Shown here: positions 49,530-57,807 of the stretch, piece after piece
Layout of the letters: the number at the start of each line of letters is the position of its first letter
How positions within the stretch are numbered: position 1 is the first letter of the stretch
Source: Microbacterium hominis NBRC 15708
GTDB lineage: Bacteria; Actinomycetota; Actinomycetes; Actinomycetales; Microbacteriaceae
Assembly: GCF_001592125.1 (NCBI RefSeq)
Contig: NZ_BCWI01000010.1
Location: forward strand, 62,001 to 126,000
Direction: 5' to 3'
Length of the DNA stretch: 64,000 nt
Program-made: the position numbers and the translations under genes
The notes under the pieces: generated by a model
The model's database searches: none
Seen by the model: the letters and a program-made list of their open reading frames with translations, nothing else
What the model was told of the DNA's origin: nothing

Positions 49530-49541
49530 ACGACCGGCGCC
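49515..49541. terminator. Bidirectional stem-loop between the lipoprotein and flotillin genes
   Basis: GGCGCCGGTC (49515-49524) and GACCGGCGCC (49532-49541) form a perfect 10-bp stem around a 7-base loop that contains the lipoprotein stop codon. It lies between convergent genes. Confidence 0.6.
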
Positions 49542-49569
49542 CGCGCCGTGCCGACGCCTGTATTTCCGA

Positions 49570-50964
49570 TCAGGGGGTGGGGACCTCGGCGGATGCCGCG
49601 GCATCCGTGCGCGATGCCTGCTCCTCGCGCAGGCCCTGGGCCATCCCCCGACCCGTCGCCTGCCCCTGGATCACCTGACGCAGGTCGATGCCGGTGGCCG
49701 CCTGGATCGCGTCGAAGCTCGCCCGCATGCTCGAGGCCGACTCCGCCGCCATGTGGCTGGAGGCGCCCTCGCCGCCGAGCACCGTGATCGAGCCGACCTT
49801 GTCGAAGCCGCGCGCGAACTCCGTCATCATCGGCACGAGCGCCTCGAGGGCGCGCTGTGCGAGCAACGCCTCCTGGTTCTTCGAGAGGGCTTCGGCCTCC
49901 GCCTCGATCGCGGACGCCCGCGCCTCGCCGACGAGGCGCACCGCGTCGGCCTCGGCCTGAGCGCGCAGGCGCGTGGCCTCCGCCTCCTGCGCCGCGATCT
50001 GCGCACGCGCCTCGGCGGCCTTCACCTCGCCGTACGCCGCGGCATCCGCGGCGCGCTGGCGCTGGTAGAGGTCTGCATCGGCGACCTTCTTGATGTCGGC
50101 GTCGAGCTGCGCCTGCTTGTTCTCGGCACCCTGCAGCAGCACCGCCTGCTCGCGCTCGGCCCGGGCGAGGGCCTCGGCCTGCTCGGCCTCGGCGCGAGCC
50201 CGACCGACCTCGGCGGCCGCCGCGGCGGAGTTCTTGTCGAACGCGGTCTGCTCGACGAGGTTGGCCTCGTCGGTCGCGATCTGGCGGGCGCGCACCTCCC
50301 GCGCGGCGTTGATGCGGGCGACCTCGGCCTCGCGGCGGACGCGCTCGACCTCGGTGGCACCGAGGGCGTCGATGTAGCCGTTCTTGTCGGTGACGCCCTG
50401 GATCTGGAACGAGTCGAGGATGAGCCCCTGCGCGAGCAGGTCGCTCTTGATGCCCTCGGCGATCTGATCGGAGAGCTTCTGGCGGTCCTTCATGAGCTGC
50501 TCGACGGTGAGCGTCGCGACGACGCCGCGCAGCGCGCCCTCCAACTGCTCGGTGGTGAACTGCTCGATCGCGCCGTCCTGCGAGAGGAAGCGTTCGGCCG
50601 CACGGCGGACGAACTCGGGATCCGAACCGATCTTCACCAGCGCGACGCCCGAGACGTTGACGGTCACGCCGTTGGAGGCCTGCGCCGTCGGCTCCATCTT
50701 GATCTGACGTGCGCGCAGCGAGATCATCTCGGCGCGCTGCGTCAGCGGGTTGACGAGGGCGCCGCCCCCGGTGATCACCGAGATGCGCGACGACTCGCCG
50801 CTGGCGTTCTTCTGGTTCTTGCCGACGATGACCAGGGCCTGGTCGGCCTTGGCGACCTTGTACCAGGCGCGGATCATGATGAGCAAGAAGATGAGGAGGA
50901 CGATCGCGGCGACCACGGCGATGCCGACGATCACGAGCGTTCCCCCAGCGGCAAGAATCTCCAC
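49570..50964 (-). CDS. Flotillin-like SPFH-domain protein
   Basis: Membrane-microdomain scaffold of 464 residues. It has one N-terminal membrane segment (about 8-32), an SPFH/band-7 domain (about 35-215), and a long Ala/Glu-rich coiled coil with EARAQIAAQEAEATRLRAQA-type repeats (about 215-385). Flotillins organise membrane regions and assemble through the coiled coil. The start is GTG at 50964; no strong ribosome binding site is visible. The C-terminal tail carries the GATGCCGCGGCATCC-type codon run. No NfeD-like partner is adjacent. Confidence 0.92.
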   Translation of the reverse strand: MEILAAGGTLVIVGIAVVAAIVLLIFLLIMIRAWYKVAKADQALVIVGKNQKNASGESSRISVITGGGALVNPLTQRAEMISLRARQIKMEPTAQASNGVTVNVSGVALVKIGSDPEFVRRAAERFLSQDGAIEQFTTEQLEGALRGVVATLTVEQLMKDRQKLSDQIAEGIKSDLLAQGLILDSFQIQGVTDKNGYIDALGATEVERVRREAEVARINAAREVRARQIATDEANLVEQTAFDKNSAAAAAEVGRARAEAEQAEALARAEREQAVLLQGAENKQAQLDADIKKVADADLYQRQRAADAAAYGEVKAAEARAQIAAQEAEATRLRAQAEADAVRLVGEARASAIEAEAEALSKNQEALLAQRALEALVPMMTEFARGFDKVGSITVLGGEGASSHMAAESASSMRASFDAIQAATGIDLRQVIQGQATGRGMAQGLREEQASRTDAAASAEVPTP

Positions 50965-51086
50965 GTTACGAACCCACTTTCCTTTGCGTTGCCGATGTCC
51001 TTCGACCGTATCGAACGATGCCCCCGGATGCCGAGGAACGCCCAGATCTCGGGATAACCCCCTCGGACCCGGCGTGTCCAGACCTC

Positions 51087-51092
51087 TACGCT
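51087..51092 (+). promoter_or_regulatory. Leaderless-type -10 (TACGCT) for the DUF4870 gene
   Basis: TACGCT is followed by GGTCGC and then ATG at 51099. Confidence 0.6.
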
Positions 51093-51098
51093 GGTCGC

Positions 51099-51458
51099 AT
51101 GACCACTCCGCCGTATCCGCAGCCCGGCCCGCAGCCGATGAACCCGTCCGACGAGAAGATGTGGGCGACCCTCGTGCACGTCGGCGGGGTCTTCTACTTC
51201 CTGCCCTCGCTGATCGGATACCTCGTCCTCAAGGACCGCGGTCCGTTCGTGAGGGCGCATACCGCCGCCGCCCTGAACTTCCAGCTGACCATGGTGATCG
51301 CCTCCCTCGTCGGCACCGTGCTGTCGATCATCGGCATCGGGCTGGTGATCCTGCTCGCCGTCTACGTGGTGAACATCGTCTTCTCGATCATCGCCGCCGT
51401 GAAGGCGAGCAAGGGCGAGTGGTACACCTACCCGGTGGCCATCTCCTTCGTGAGCTGA
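51099..51458 (+). CDS. DUF4870 membrane protein
   Basis: Small membrane protein of 119 residues. A Pro-rich start (TTPPYPQPGPQPMNPSDEKMWA) is followed by three or four hydrophobic segments. LVHVGGVFYFLPSLIGYLVLKDRGPFVRAHTAAALNFQL is typical of the DUF4870/Tic20-like family. Function is unknown. I chose ATG at 51099 because of TACGCT six bases before it. Confidence 0.85.
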   Translation: MTTPPYPQPGPQPMNPSDEKMWATLVHVGGVFYFLPSLIGYLVLKDRGPFVRAHTAAALNFQLTMVIASLVGTVLSIIGIGLVILLAVYVVNIVFSIIAAVKASKGEWYTYPVAISFVS

Positions 51459-51546
51459 TCGCCGCAGAGTGCGACCAGCTCGTCGCCCCACGTCGCTCTG
51501 ATTCAGCGAAAGCCGATCGTCGGCGTCTCGGACTCGATCAACCGCG

Positions 51547-51575
51547 TTGACAGGAGAGTCGGCTCGCGCTGTAAT
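51547..51575 (+). promoter_or_regulatory. Near-consensus sigma70 promoter of the accessory membrane gene
   Basis: TTGACA (51547-51552), 17 bases, TGTAAT (51570-51575). The message would start near 51582 and carry a GGAGG ribosome binding site before ATG at 51603, unlike the leaderless promoters common elsewhere in the window. Confidence 0.65.
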
Positions 51576-51602
51576 GCAGGAACCACCATCGACGGAGGAT
51601 CA

Positions 51603-52007
51603 ATGTCGACCAGCGAAGGCAAGCTCCGTAGCAGCTTCACAATTATGCCGGTCTGGGCCAACATTCTCTCGGGGCTGATCCTCGCGGCGGGACTCCTCGC
51701 GTTCAGTTTCACCCCGCAGCCGACGTGGCCCACTATTCCTCTCGTACTGACCGTTGTCGCCATCACCATTGTCACTCGATTCGCCTCGCGCAGAAGTCCC
51801 GTCACGATGACGCGTCAGCAGCGCACTGCCCTGATGATTTACGCGTCAGTCGCGGCGATCGTCACCCTCGGTGCGTTCGCCGTTGCTGCGATAGTGGTAC
51901 GCGGGAGTGCGAACGAGGGGTGGATGGCGTGGGGGCTCGCGTTGGTGGTCTTCCTCGTGGTCGCTGGGACGAGCCTTGTGGCGCGGCCGCGGCCGACTTC
52001 GCGGTGA
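51603..52007 (+). CDS. Four-pass membrane protein, hypothetical
   Basis: Protein of 134 residues with four hydrophobic segments in two pairs (about 18-36, 40-58, 76-98 and 105-125). It has GGAGG a few bases before the ATG and a near-consensus promoter. Base composition is visibly less GC-rich than in the neighbouring genes. I recognise no family. Given the secreted protein encoded on the opposite strand just downstream, an immunity or signalling role is possible but unproven. Confidence 0.65.
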   Translation: MSTSEGKLRSSFTIMPVWANILSGLILAAGLLAFSFTPQPTWPTIPLVLTVVAITIVTRFASRRSPVTMTRQQRTALMIYASVAAIVTLGAFAVAAIVVRGSANEGWMAWGLALVVFLVVAGTSLVARPRPTSR

Positions 52008-52047
52008 GAGTCACGGAGGACCTACCGGGACGTCGGCTGCGTCGGCT

Positions 52048-52557
52048 CTAGACCGCGTAGCAGGGCTTCAAGCTGAGCCCCGCCACCAATCCTGAAACAG
52101 CCCACTGCGTCCATCCGCTCGAAGGCCAGAGGATGAAGATCGCCGTGCTGGCGATGCCCAGCAGGCAACCGCCGGGGTCGACGTTGCTCGCCAGCGCTTG
52201 ACCGCCGTAGGCGAGCTTGTAGTTGGCGATCATGCGGCCGTTGATGTACTTCTGCAGATAGCTGCCTTTGCAGTCCGTGGTCTTCTCCCCGACATACAGC
52301 GACCAACTCTGACCGTTCGGCATCTGGCAGATGTACTCGTACTGCCCGGTGCTCATCGGTTTGATGGCGGCCGCGGGTGTGATCGCGGCGGTTCCACCGC
52401 TGCGGGCGACATCGGCCGCACGTGCGGGGGTGGTGAGTCCCAGGAGGCTGACCGCGCACAGCGCCGCAGCGAGGACCGCCGCGCGCCTCATTCTCCGGTG
52501 ACCGCGCGGCTCGGTGGCAGGCTCGCTGCTCGAATTCTGAAGCTCCATTGCGTTCAT
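52048..52557 (-). CDS. Secreted four-cysteine protein, hypothetical
   Basis: Protein of about 169 residues counted from ATG at 52557; ATG at 52578 or 52548 are alternatives. An Arg-rich start (PRGHRRMRRAAV) and hydrophobic core end at a signal-peptidase site after ARA (TPARA-ADVA). The mature part has four Cys: YICQM, TTDCKG, GGCLLG and the near-terminal KPCYAV. The segment between the last two is about 30 residues, hydrophobic and rich in Gly, Ser and Trp. I recognise no family. Two disulphides and a membrane-active tail are plausible. Confidence 0.6.
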   Translation of the reverse strand: MNAMELQNSSSEPATEPRGHRRMRRAAVLAAALCAVSLLGLTTPARAADVARSGGTAAITPAAAIKPMSTGQYEYICQMPNGQSWSLYVGEKTTDCKGSYLQKYINGRMIANYKLAYGGQALASNVDPGGCLLGIASTAIFILWPSSGWTQWAVSGLVAGLSLKPCYAV

Positions 52558-52756
52558 TCCCTTTCGATGGTGAACCATGACACCTCTCTACTCGGGGCAT
52601 TTGCTCGGGCGGAACAGGAATGCGCTCTCTGGGCGCGGACGCGTGCAGGGCTGCTCGAATTTGAGACAGAGGCCTGCCTCTCAGGTGCGGTCAAGGGTTG
52701 GGCTGGCAAGGTCGATATATGTACGGCGATGCGCAGTGCGGGAGGGGGAGGGATTG

Positions 52757-53176
52757 ATGCGACCGACGCTTGGAGAGATTCGATTCCAAGCGTGGTGCAT
52801 CATCCTGACCGAGCACAAAGACCCCGACTTGAATGCCTCTCGAATTGCAGACCGATTGTGGGTTTCGAGGCGGCAGCTCGACCGTGCATTCGAAGGGGGC
52901 GCCTCCGTGAGCCGCGTACTGGCCGCGTACCGCGTCAGCACTGCGATGCGCCTTATGACGTCAGCCGCCGTGCGGGATCTCGGTGAACTCGCCGGACTAT
53001 CCGGCTTCGCCAACCGGAACACACTCCGTGTGCAGTTCGTTCGGGTGGTCGGTATTCAGCCTTCGCGAGCAGCGGTGCTGCTTCCTCAGGTGCGGGCCGT
53101 GGCGCCGACTCTGGTTGACGTTGTCCCACTCGTCGCGTTGAGGAACTACGAGCGAGTCCGCGCCGCAGCACGGTGA
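52757..53176 (+). CDS. Stand-alone AraC-type DNA-binding domain protein
   Basis: Protein of 139 residues that consists almost only of an AraC-type double HTH: LNASRIADRLWVSRRQLDRAFEGGASVSRVLAAYR and ELAGLSGFANRNTLRVQFVRVVGIQPS. No ligand-binding domain is present. ATG at 52757 has AGGGGGAGGG just upstream. It is divergent from the secreted four-cysteine protein, so it may regulate that gene. Codon use is less GC-rich than in flanking housekeeping genes, which suggests acquisition. Confidence 0.78.
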   Translation: MRPTLGEIRFQAWCIILTEHKDPDLNASRIADRLWVSRRQLDRAFEGGASVSRVLAAYRVSTAMRLMTSAAVRDLGELAGLSGFANRNTLRVQFVRVVGIQPSRAAVLLPQVRAVAPTLVDVVPLVALRNYERVRAAAR

Positions 53177-53226
53177 GCAGTGTCTCGCGATACCTGTCAT
53201 CCCGTGCGGGGTGACCGCAGAGGATC

Positions 53227-53269
53227 CCGCGGGGTGCCGACGGAGCGGAGGTCCGCCCGCACCCCGCGG
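53227..53269. terminator. Stem-loop after the AraC-type gene
   Basis: CCGCGGGGTGC (53227-53237) and GCACCCCGCGG (53259-53269) form a perfect 11-bp stem. It lies between the AraC-type stop and the promoter of the sugar porter. Confidence 0.5.
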
Positions 53270-53277
53270 CGCGGAGC

Positions 53278-53283
53278 TATCGT
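53278..53283 (+). promoter_or_regulatory. Leaderless-type -10 (TATCGT) for the sugar porter
   Basis: TATCGT is followed by 7 nt and then GTG at 53291. Confidence 0.55.
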
Positions 53284-53290
53284 TTTCCGA

Positions 53291-54739
53291 GTGACCACGA
53301 CCGACTCCCTCCCCGCCGGAACGTTCTCGATGAGGAGCCCCTACGGGCGAAGGGCCGCCGCGCTGTCGGTCGCCGCCGCGGTCGGCGGGTTCCTCTTCGG
53401 CTTCGACTCCTCCGTCATCAACGGCGCCGTCTCCTCCATCGAGTCCACATACACGAAGGACGCGCTCCTCACCGGATTCGTCGTCGCCGTCGCCCTTCTC
53501 GGCTGTGCGCTGGGAGCGGTCATCGCCGGCGCGCTGTCCGACCGCTGGGGGCGCCTTCGGGTCATGCTGCTCGGCTCGGCGATGTTCCTCGCCAGCTCGA
53601 TCGGGTCGGCCTTGACCTTCAGCGTCCCCGATCTCATCGTCTGGCGCGTGCTCGGCGGCATCGGGATCGGCATCGCCTCGGTCGTCGCCCCCGCCTACAT
53701 CGCGGAGGTCGCGCCGCGCCAGGTGCGCGGCAGCCTCGCCTCGCTGCAGCAGCTCGCGATCACGCTCGGAATCTTCACCGCCCTGCTGAGCAACGCGGTG
53801 CTGGCCGGCGCCGCCGGCAGCGCCGACAACGTGCTCTGGTGGGGGCTGGAGGCCTGGCGCTGGATGTTCCTCATCGGCGTCATCCCCGCCGCGGTCTACG
53901 GCATCCTCTCCCTGACGATGCCGGAGTCTCCGCGTTTCCTGCTCGCCAAGGGGCGCAACGACGAGGCACGGGCGATCTTCGAGCGTCTCGTCCCGGCGGC
54001 CGACCTCGACAAGACGATGAACGAGCTGATCAGCGGCATCGAGGACGATCGCAAGAACCGGACCGCCTCCCTCCGGGGCTCGGCACTCGGCCTTCAGCCG
54101 GTCGTGTGGATCGGCATCATCCTGTCGGCGTTCCAGCAGCTGGTCGGCATCAACGTGATCTTCTACTACTCGACGACGCTCTGGCGGGCCGTCGGCTTCG
54201 ATGAGAGCAACTCGCTGCTGATCAGCGTGTTCACGTCCGTAACCAATGTGCTCGTCACGCTGATCGCGATCTTCCTGGTCGACCGCATCGGCCGCAAGCC
54301 CATCCTGATGACCGGCTCGCTCCTGATGGCGCTCTCCCTGGGCACGATGGCGCTCGCCTTCGCGTTCGCCCAGACGGTGGACGGCGAGGTCACGCTGCCC
54401 GGGGCGTGGGGGCCGATCGCCCTGGTGGCGGCGAACCTTTTCGTCGTCGGATTCGGCGCCTCCTGGGGCCCGATCGTGTGGGTGCTGCTCGGCGAGATCT
54501 TTCCCAGCCGCATCCGCGGGAAGGCGCTCGGCGTCGCGGCCGGGGCGCAGTGGATCGCCAACTTCCTCGTCTCGTGGACGTTCCCGCAGCTCGCGGCGTT
54601 CTCGCTCCCGTTCACGTACGGCATGTACGCGGTCTTCGCGGCGCTGTCCTTCGTCTTCGTCCTCTGGAAGATCCCGGAGACGAAGGGCATGGCCCTCGAG
54701 CAGAGCGAGACGCTCTTCGTCCGCACGCCGAAGCGGTAG
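53291..54739 (+). CDS. Sugar porter (SP family, MFS)
   Basis: Proton-coupled sugar importer of 482 residues with twelve membrane segments. SP-family motifs are present: GGFLFGFDSSVINGA, DRWGRLR, R-x-GRK as DRIGRKP after segment 8, PESPRFLLAKGR after segment 6, and the end PETKGMALEQSE. It resembles xylose/glucose/inositol symporters. I chose GTG at 53291 because TATCGT lies seven bases upstream. No sugar-catabolic gene is adjacent, so the substrate is not fixed. Confidence 0.93.
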   Translation: MTTTDSLPAGTFSMRSPYGRRAAALSVAAAVGGFLFGFDSSVINGAVSSIESTYTKDALLTGFVVAVALLGCALGAVIAGALSDRWGRLRVMLLGSAMFLASSIGSALTFSVPDLIVWRVLGGIGIGIASVVAPAYIAEVAPRQVRGSLASLQQLAITLGIFTALLSNAVLAGAAGSADNVLWWGLEAWRWMFLIGVIPAAVYGILSLTMPESPRFLLAKGRNDEARAIFERLVPAADLDKTMNELISGIEDDRKNRTASLRGSALGLQPVVWIGIILSAFQQLVGINVIFYYSTTLWRAVGFDESNSLLISVFTSVTNVLVTLIAIFLVDRIGRKPILMTGSLLMALSLGTMALAFAFAQTVDGEVTLPGAWGPIALVAANLFVVGFGASWGPIVWVLLGEIFPSRIRGKALGVAAGAQWIANFLVSWTFPQLAAFSLPFTYGMYAVFAALSFVFVLWKIPETKGMALEQSETLFVRTPKR

Positions 54740-54751
54740 CGACCGAACCAA

Positions 54752-54825
54752 CAGAATCGGAAGTTGTGAACGGATGCGGATGCCGCCGCGCGCGGCATCC
54801 GCATCCGTCGGCGAGATCCGAATCC
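54752..54825 (-). repeat. 74-bp dispersed palindromic element, copy B
   Basis: Opposite-strand partner of 12087-12160, identical at 53 of 74 positions with no gap. Its hairpin is a perfect 15-bp stem, ACGGATGCGGATGCC (54770-54784) and GGCATCCGCATCCGT (54794-54808), with a 9-base loop. It lies between the sugar porter and glyS. Confidence 0.75.
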
Positions 54826-54888
54826 ATGACGGTGCCGCGCCCGCAGCCGTCTGGACGGGTGGGCCGGGAAGCCGCTGCGGCGGAAGAC

Positions 54889-54894
54889 TAGACT
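54889..54894 (+). promoter_or_regulatory. Leaderless-type -10 (TAGACT) for glyS
   Basis: TAGACT is followed by CGACGG and then ATG at 54901. Confidence 0.6.
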
Positions 54895-54900
54895 CGACGG

Positions 54901-56352
54901 ATGCCGGAGCTCTCGGCATCCACACCCTTTTCGCATTCGCGACACGACCATTTGGAGCCACCTGTGGCCGAGCAGTCCCGCCTCGACAAAGTCATCGCCC
55001 TCGCCCGTCATCGCGGTTTCGTCTTCCAGGCCGGCGAGATCTACGGCGGATCGCGGTCGGCGTGGGACTACGGCCCCCTCGGCACGGAGCTCAAGGAGAA
55101 CATCCGCCGTCAGTGGTGGCAGACGTTCGTGCGCGGCCGCGCCGACATGGTCGGGCTCGACTCGAGCATCATCCTCCCCAAGCGCGTCTGGGAGGCCTCT
55201 GGCCACGTCGCCACGTTCACCGACCCGCTGGTCGAGTGCCTCCACTGCCACAAGCGCTTCCGCGCCGACAACCTCATCAAGGACTTCGAGGCGCGCAAGG
55301 GCCGCCCCGCCGAGAACGGTCTCGCCGACATCCCCTGCCCCAACTGCGGCACCAAGGGCCAGTACACCGAGCCGAAGGCGTTCTCCGGCCTCGTCAAGAC
55401 CTACCTGGGTGTCGTCGACGACGAGTCGGGCCTGTACTTCCTGCGCCCCGAGACGGCGCAGGGCATCTTCGTCAACTTCTCGAACGTGCTGACGGCGTCG
55501 CGTCGCAAGCCGCCGTTCGGCGTGGGCCAGGTCGGCAAGGCCTTCCGCAACGAGATCACCCCCGGCAACTTCATCTTCCGCACGCGCGAGTTCGAGCAGA
55601 TGGAGATCGAGTACTTCACGCCGCCCGCCGAGGCGCACCAGTGGTTCGAGCACTGGGTGGAGGCGTGCTGGAACTGGTTCGTCGACCTCGGTGTCGACCC
55701 CGCCAACATGAAGCGGTTCGACGTGCCCGAGGAGGACCGCGCGCACTACTCCGCCGGCACCATCGACGTCGAGTACCGCTTCGGCTTCCCGGGCAAGGAG
55801 TGGGGCGAGCTCATGGGTGTCGCCAACCGCACCGACTACGACCTCAAGAGCCACTCCGAGGCGTCCGGCCAGTCGCTCACCTTCTTCGACCAGGCCTCGG
55901 GCGAGAAGTACACGCCCTACGTCATCGAGCCCTCGTTCGGTCTCACCCGCGCGATGATGGCGTTCCTGGTCGACGCGTACCGCGAGGAGGAGGTGCCCAA
56001 CGCCAAGGGCGGCACCGACACCCGCACGGTGCTCGCGCTCGACCCGCGCCTGGCTCCCGTGAAGGTCGCCGTGCTGCCCCTCTCGCGCAACGAGCGTCTC
56101 TCGCCGCTGGCGCGCCAGGTGGCCGACGACCTGCGCGCGCAGGGCTGGAACGTCGACTTCGACGACGCCGGGGCCATCGGTCGGCGCTACCGCCGGCAGG
56201 ACGAGATCGGCACGCCGTTCTGCGTGACGGTCGACTTCGACTCGCTCGACGACCAGGCCGTCACCGTGCGCGATCGCGACACCATGGCGCAGGAGCGCAT
56301 CGCCCTCGACGCGCTCGTGGGCTACCTCGGCGAGCGCCTGCGCGGCGCCTGA
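54901..56352 (+). CDS. glyS: Glycyl-tRNA synthetase (homodimeric type)
   Basis: Class II synthetase that charges tRNA-Gly. The protein has 483 residues. It has [14 protein letters not shown] (motif 1 region), a zinc-ribbon-like pair CLHCHKRF and [44 protein letters not shown] in parts (motif 2), [14 protein letters not shown] (motif 3) and a C-terminal anticodon-binding domain (about 385-480). Two starts compete: ATG at 54901, six bases after TAGACT, and GTG at 54964, which has GGAG six bases upstream and gives the more usual family start ([18 protein letters not shown]). Confidence 0.95.
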   Translation: MPELSASTPFSHSRHDHLEPPVAEQSRLDKVIALARHRGFVFQAGEIYGGSRSAWDYGPLGTELKENIRRQWWQTFVRGRADMVGLDSSIILPKRVWEASGHVATFTDPLVECLHCHKRFRADNLIKDFEARKGRPAENGLADIPCPNCGTKGQYTEPKAFSGLVKTYLGVVDDESGLYFLRPETAQGIFVNFSNVLTASRRKPPFGVGQVGKAFRNEITPGNFIFRTREFEQMEIEYFTPPAEAHQWFEHWVEACWNWFVDLGVDPANMKRFDVPEEDRAHYSAGTIDVEYRFGFPGKEWGELMGVANRTDYDLKSHSEASGQSLTFFDQASGEKYTPYVIEPSFGLTRAMMAFLVDAYREEEVPNAKGGTDTRTVLALDPRLAPVKVAVLPLSRNERLSPLARQVADDLRAQGWNVDFDDAGAIGRRYRRQDEIGTPFCVTVDFDSLDDQAVTVRDRDTMAQERIALDALVGYLGERLRGA

Positions 56353-56399
56353 GCCGCGGCATCCACCGATCGCCGCCGCGACGGTCGCCGTCGAACGGC

Positions 56400-56405
56400 T
56401 ACCGT
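56400..56405 (+). promoter_or_regulatory. -10 hexamer (TACCGT) for GNAT paralogue 2
   Basis: TACCGT is followed by GGAGGC and then ATG at 56412. The GGAGG could also act as a very close ribosome binding site. Confidence 0.5.
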
Positions 56406-56411
56406 GGAGGC

Positions 56412-57137
56412 ATGGCATCCGGCGCATCCGAGTCCACGCTCAGCATCCGCGATCTCGACACGCTCGACGAGATCTTCGCCGCGCATCGCATCCTCGTCGA
56501 GATCTGGGGTGGGCGCGATCCGCTGCCGGCGCCGCTCATGCGGGCGCTGCAGTACTCGGGCAACTACGTGGTGGGTCTCTACGACGGCGATCGCATCGTC
56601 GGGGCATCCGTCGCGTTCTTCTCGCCGCCCGAGCAGCACGCGATGCACTCGCACGTGACCGGCGTGCTGCCGGAGTACCAGCGCCGCGGGTTCGGACGCC
56701 TCCTCAAGCAGCAGCAGCGCCAGTGGGCCATCGCCCGCGACATCGGCACCGTCACCTGGACGTTCGACCCGCTCGTGCGCCGCAACGCCCACTTCAACGC
56801 CAAGACGATCGGCGTGCGGTTCGTGCAGTACCTCGTCGACCAGTACGGCTCGGCCTACGACGGCGCCGAGCTCGACCAGCGCGGCCAGGGCGTCGACAGC
56901 GACCGCCTGCTGGTGGCGTGGGCGCTCGCCTCCGCTCCGGTGCGCGAGCCGGATGCCGCGGACGTCGTGGCGACGGTGCAGATCCCCGATGACATCGAGG
57001 CGCTGCGGCGCACCGACCCGACCGAGGCGGCCGCGTGGCGACTGCGCGTGCGCGACGAGATGCTCGGCCACTACAGCCGCGGCCTGGTCATCGGCGGTTT
57101 CGACGACGAGCGCGGGTATCTGTTCGTGCAGGGCTGA
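56412..57137 (+). CDS. GNAT-like acyltransferase (COG3375-like), paralogue 2
   Basis: Protein of 241 residues, clearly paralogous to the one encoded at 45164-45913. Shared blocks include NYVVGLYDGDRIVGASVAFFS, MHSHVTGVLPEYQRRGFGRLLKQQQRQWA and TWTFDPLVRRNAHFN, and both end GGFDDERGYLFV-like. The acyl-CoA turn is QRRGFG. It is a single-gene unit here, while paralogue 1 is coupled to a 131-residue protein. Function is unproven. Confidence 0.78.
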   Translation: MASGASESTLSIRDLDTLDEIFAAHRILVEIWGGRDPLPAPLMRALQYSGNYVVGLYDGDRIVGASVAFFSPPEQHAMHSHVTGVLPEYQRRGFGRLLKQQQRQWAIARDIGTVTWTFDPLVRRNAHFNAKTIGVRFVQYLVDQYGSAYDGAELDQRGQGVDSDRLLVAWALASAPVREPDAADVVATVQIPDDIEALRRTDPTEAAAWRLRVRDEMLGHYSRGLVIGGFDDERGYLFVQG

Positions 57138-57154
57138 GCCGGTGCGCTGGGGGC

Positions 57155-57189
57155 GTTTCGACTCGCTGCGCTCGCTCAACGGCCGGGGG
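57155..57189. repeat. Short intergenic repeat-like sequence
   Basis: The sequence CGACTCGCTGCGCTCGCTCA with its flanks lies after the GNAT gene. I recall this string as a frequent intergenic repeat in Microbacteriaceae genomes. Only one copy is in this window, so the sequence alone cannot prove it. Confidence 0.4.
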
Positions 57190-57212
57190 TCCGTCCTCCC
57201 GGCCGCGACGCC

Positions 57213-57779
57213 TCAGCCCTTCGCCGCCGCCTTCGCCGCCTTCTTGAACTCGCGGACCTTGGCGAGCGAGTCGGGCGAGACGATGTCCGCGACCGACCGG
57301 TACGACCCCTCCTCGCCGTAGGCTCCGGCCGCCTCGCGCCATCCGGCGCCCGTGAAGCCGTACTGCTTGCCGAGCAGGGCGAGGAAGATCTTGGCCTTCT
57401 GCTCGCCGAAGCCCGGCAGCGCCTTCAGCCGCTTCAGCACGGTGGGGCCGTCGGGCTCGCCCTCGGTCCACAGCGCCGCGGCATCCCCGCCCCAGTCCTG
57501 CTCGAGGGTGCGGCAGAGGGTCTGCACCCGCCCCGCCATCGACCCGGGGTAGCGGTGCACCGCCGGCGACTGCTGGAAGGCGGCGACGAGCGCGTCGGGG
57601 TCGTAGCCGGCGATGGTGGCGGCATCCACGGCGCCGATGCGCTCCTCGATCTTCAACGGGCCGCTGAACGCCGTCTCCATGGCCACCTGCTGGTCGAGCA
57701 GCATGCCGATCAGCAGCGCGAGCGGGTTGTCGGTGAGCAGGGTGTCGGCGGCCGGGTCGTCGGTGATGTGCAGGCTCAT
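57213..57779 (-). CDS. HhH-GPD-family base-excision-repair-like protein
   Basis: Protein of 188 residues with a helix-hairpin-helix GPD fold. It has PLALLIGMLLDQQVAMETAFSGPLKI near 19-44 and the hairpin LKALPGFGEQKAKIFLALLGKQYG near 117-140. The catalytic Lys of endonuclease III-type enzymes is not evident and no Fe-S cysteines are present, so glycosylase activity is uncertain. The end is Lys/Ala-rich (KKAAKAAAKG). A degenerate CACACT lies six bases before the ATG. Confidence 0.8.
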   Translation of the reverse strand: MSLHITDDPAADTLLTDNPLALLIGMLLDQQVAMETAFSGPLKIEERIGAVDAATIAGYDPDALVAAFQQSPAVHRYPGSMAGRVQTLCRTLEQDWGGDAAALWTEGEPDGPTVLKRLKALPGFGEQKAKIFLALLGKQYGFTGAGWREAAGAYGEEGSYRSVADIVSPDSLAKVREFKKAAKAAAKG

Positions 57780-57807
57780 ACATCGAGTGTGTCACCCGCA
57801 GACGCAC

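Noticed and set aside
51460..53176. Genomic island or prophage remnant
   Set aside because: Composition is lower in GC, but I see no integrase, transposase, attachment repeats or tRNA at the edges. I call it only an accessory patch.
54770..54808. Classical rho-independent terminator after the sugar porter
   Set aside because: The stem is excellent but no T-tract follows, and a related element occurs at 12087-12160, so I describe it as a dispersed repeat.
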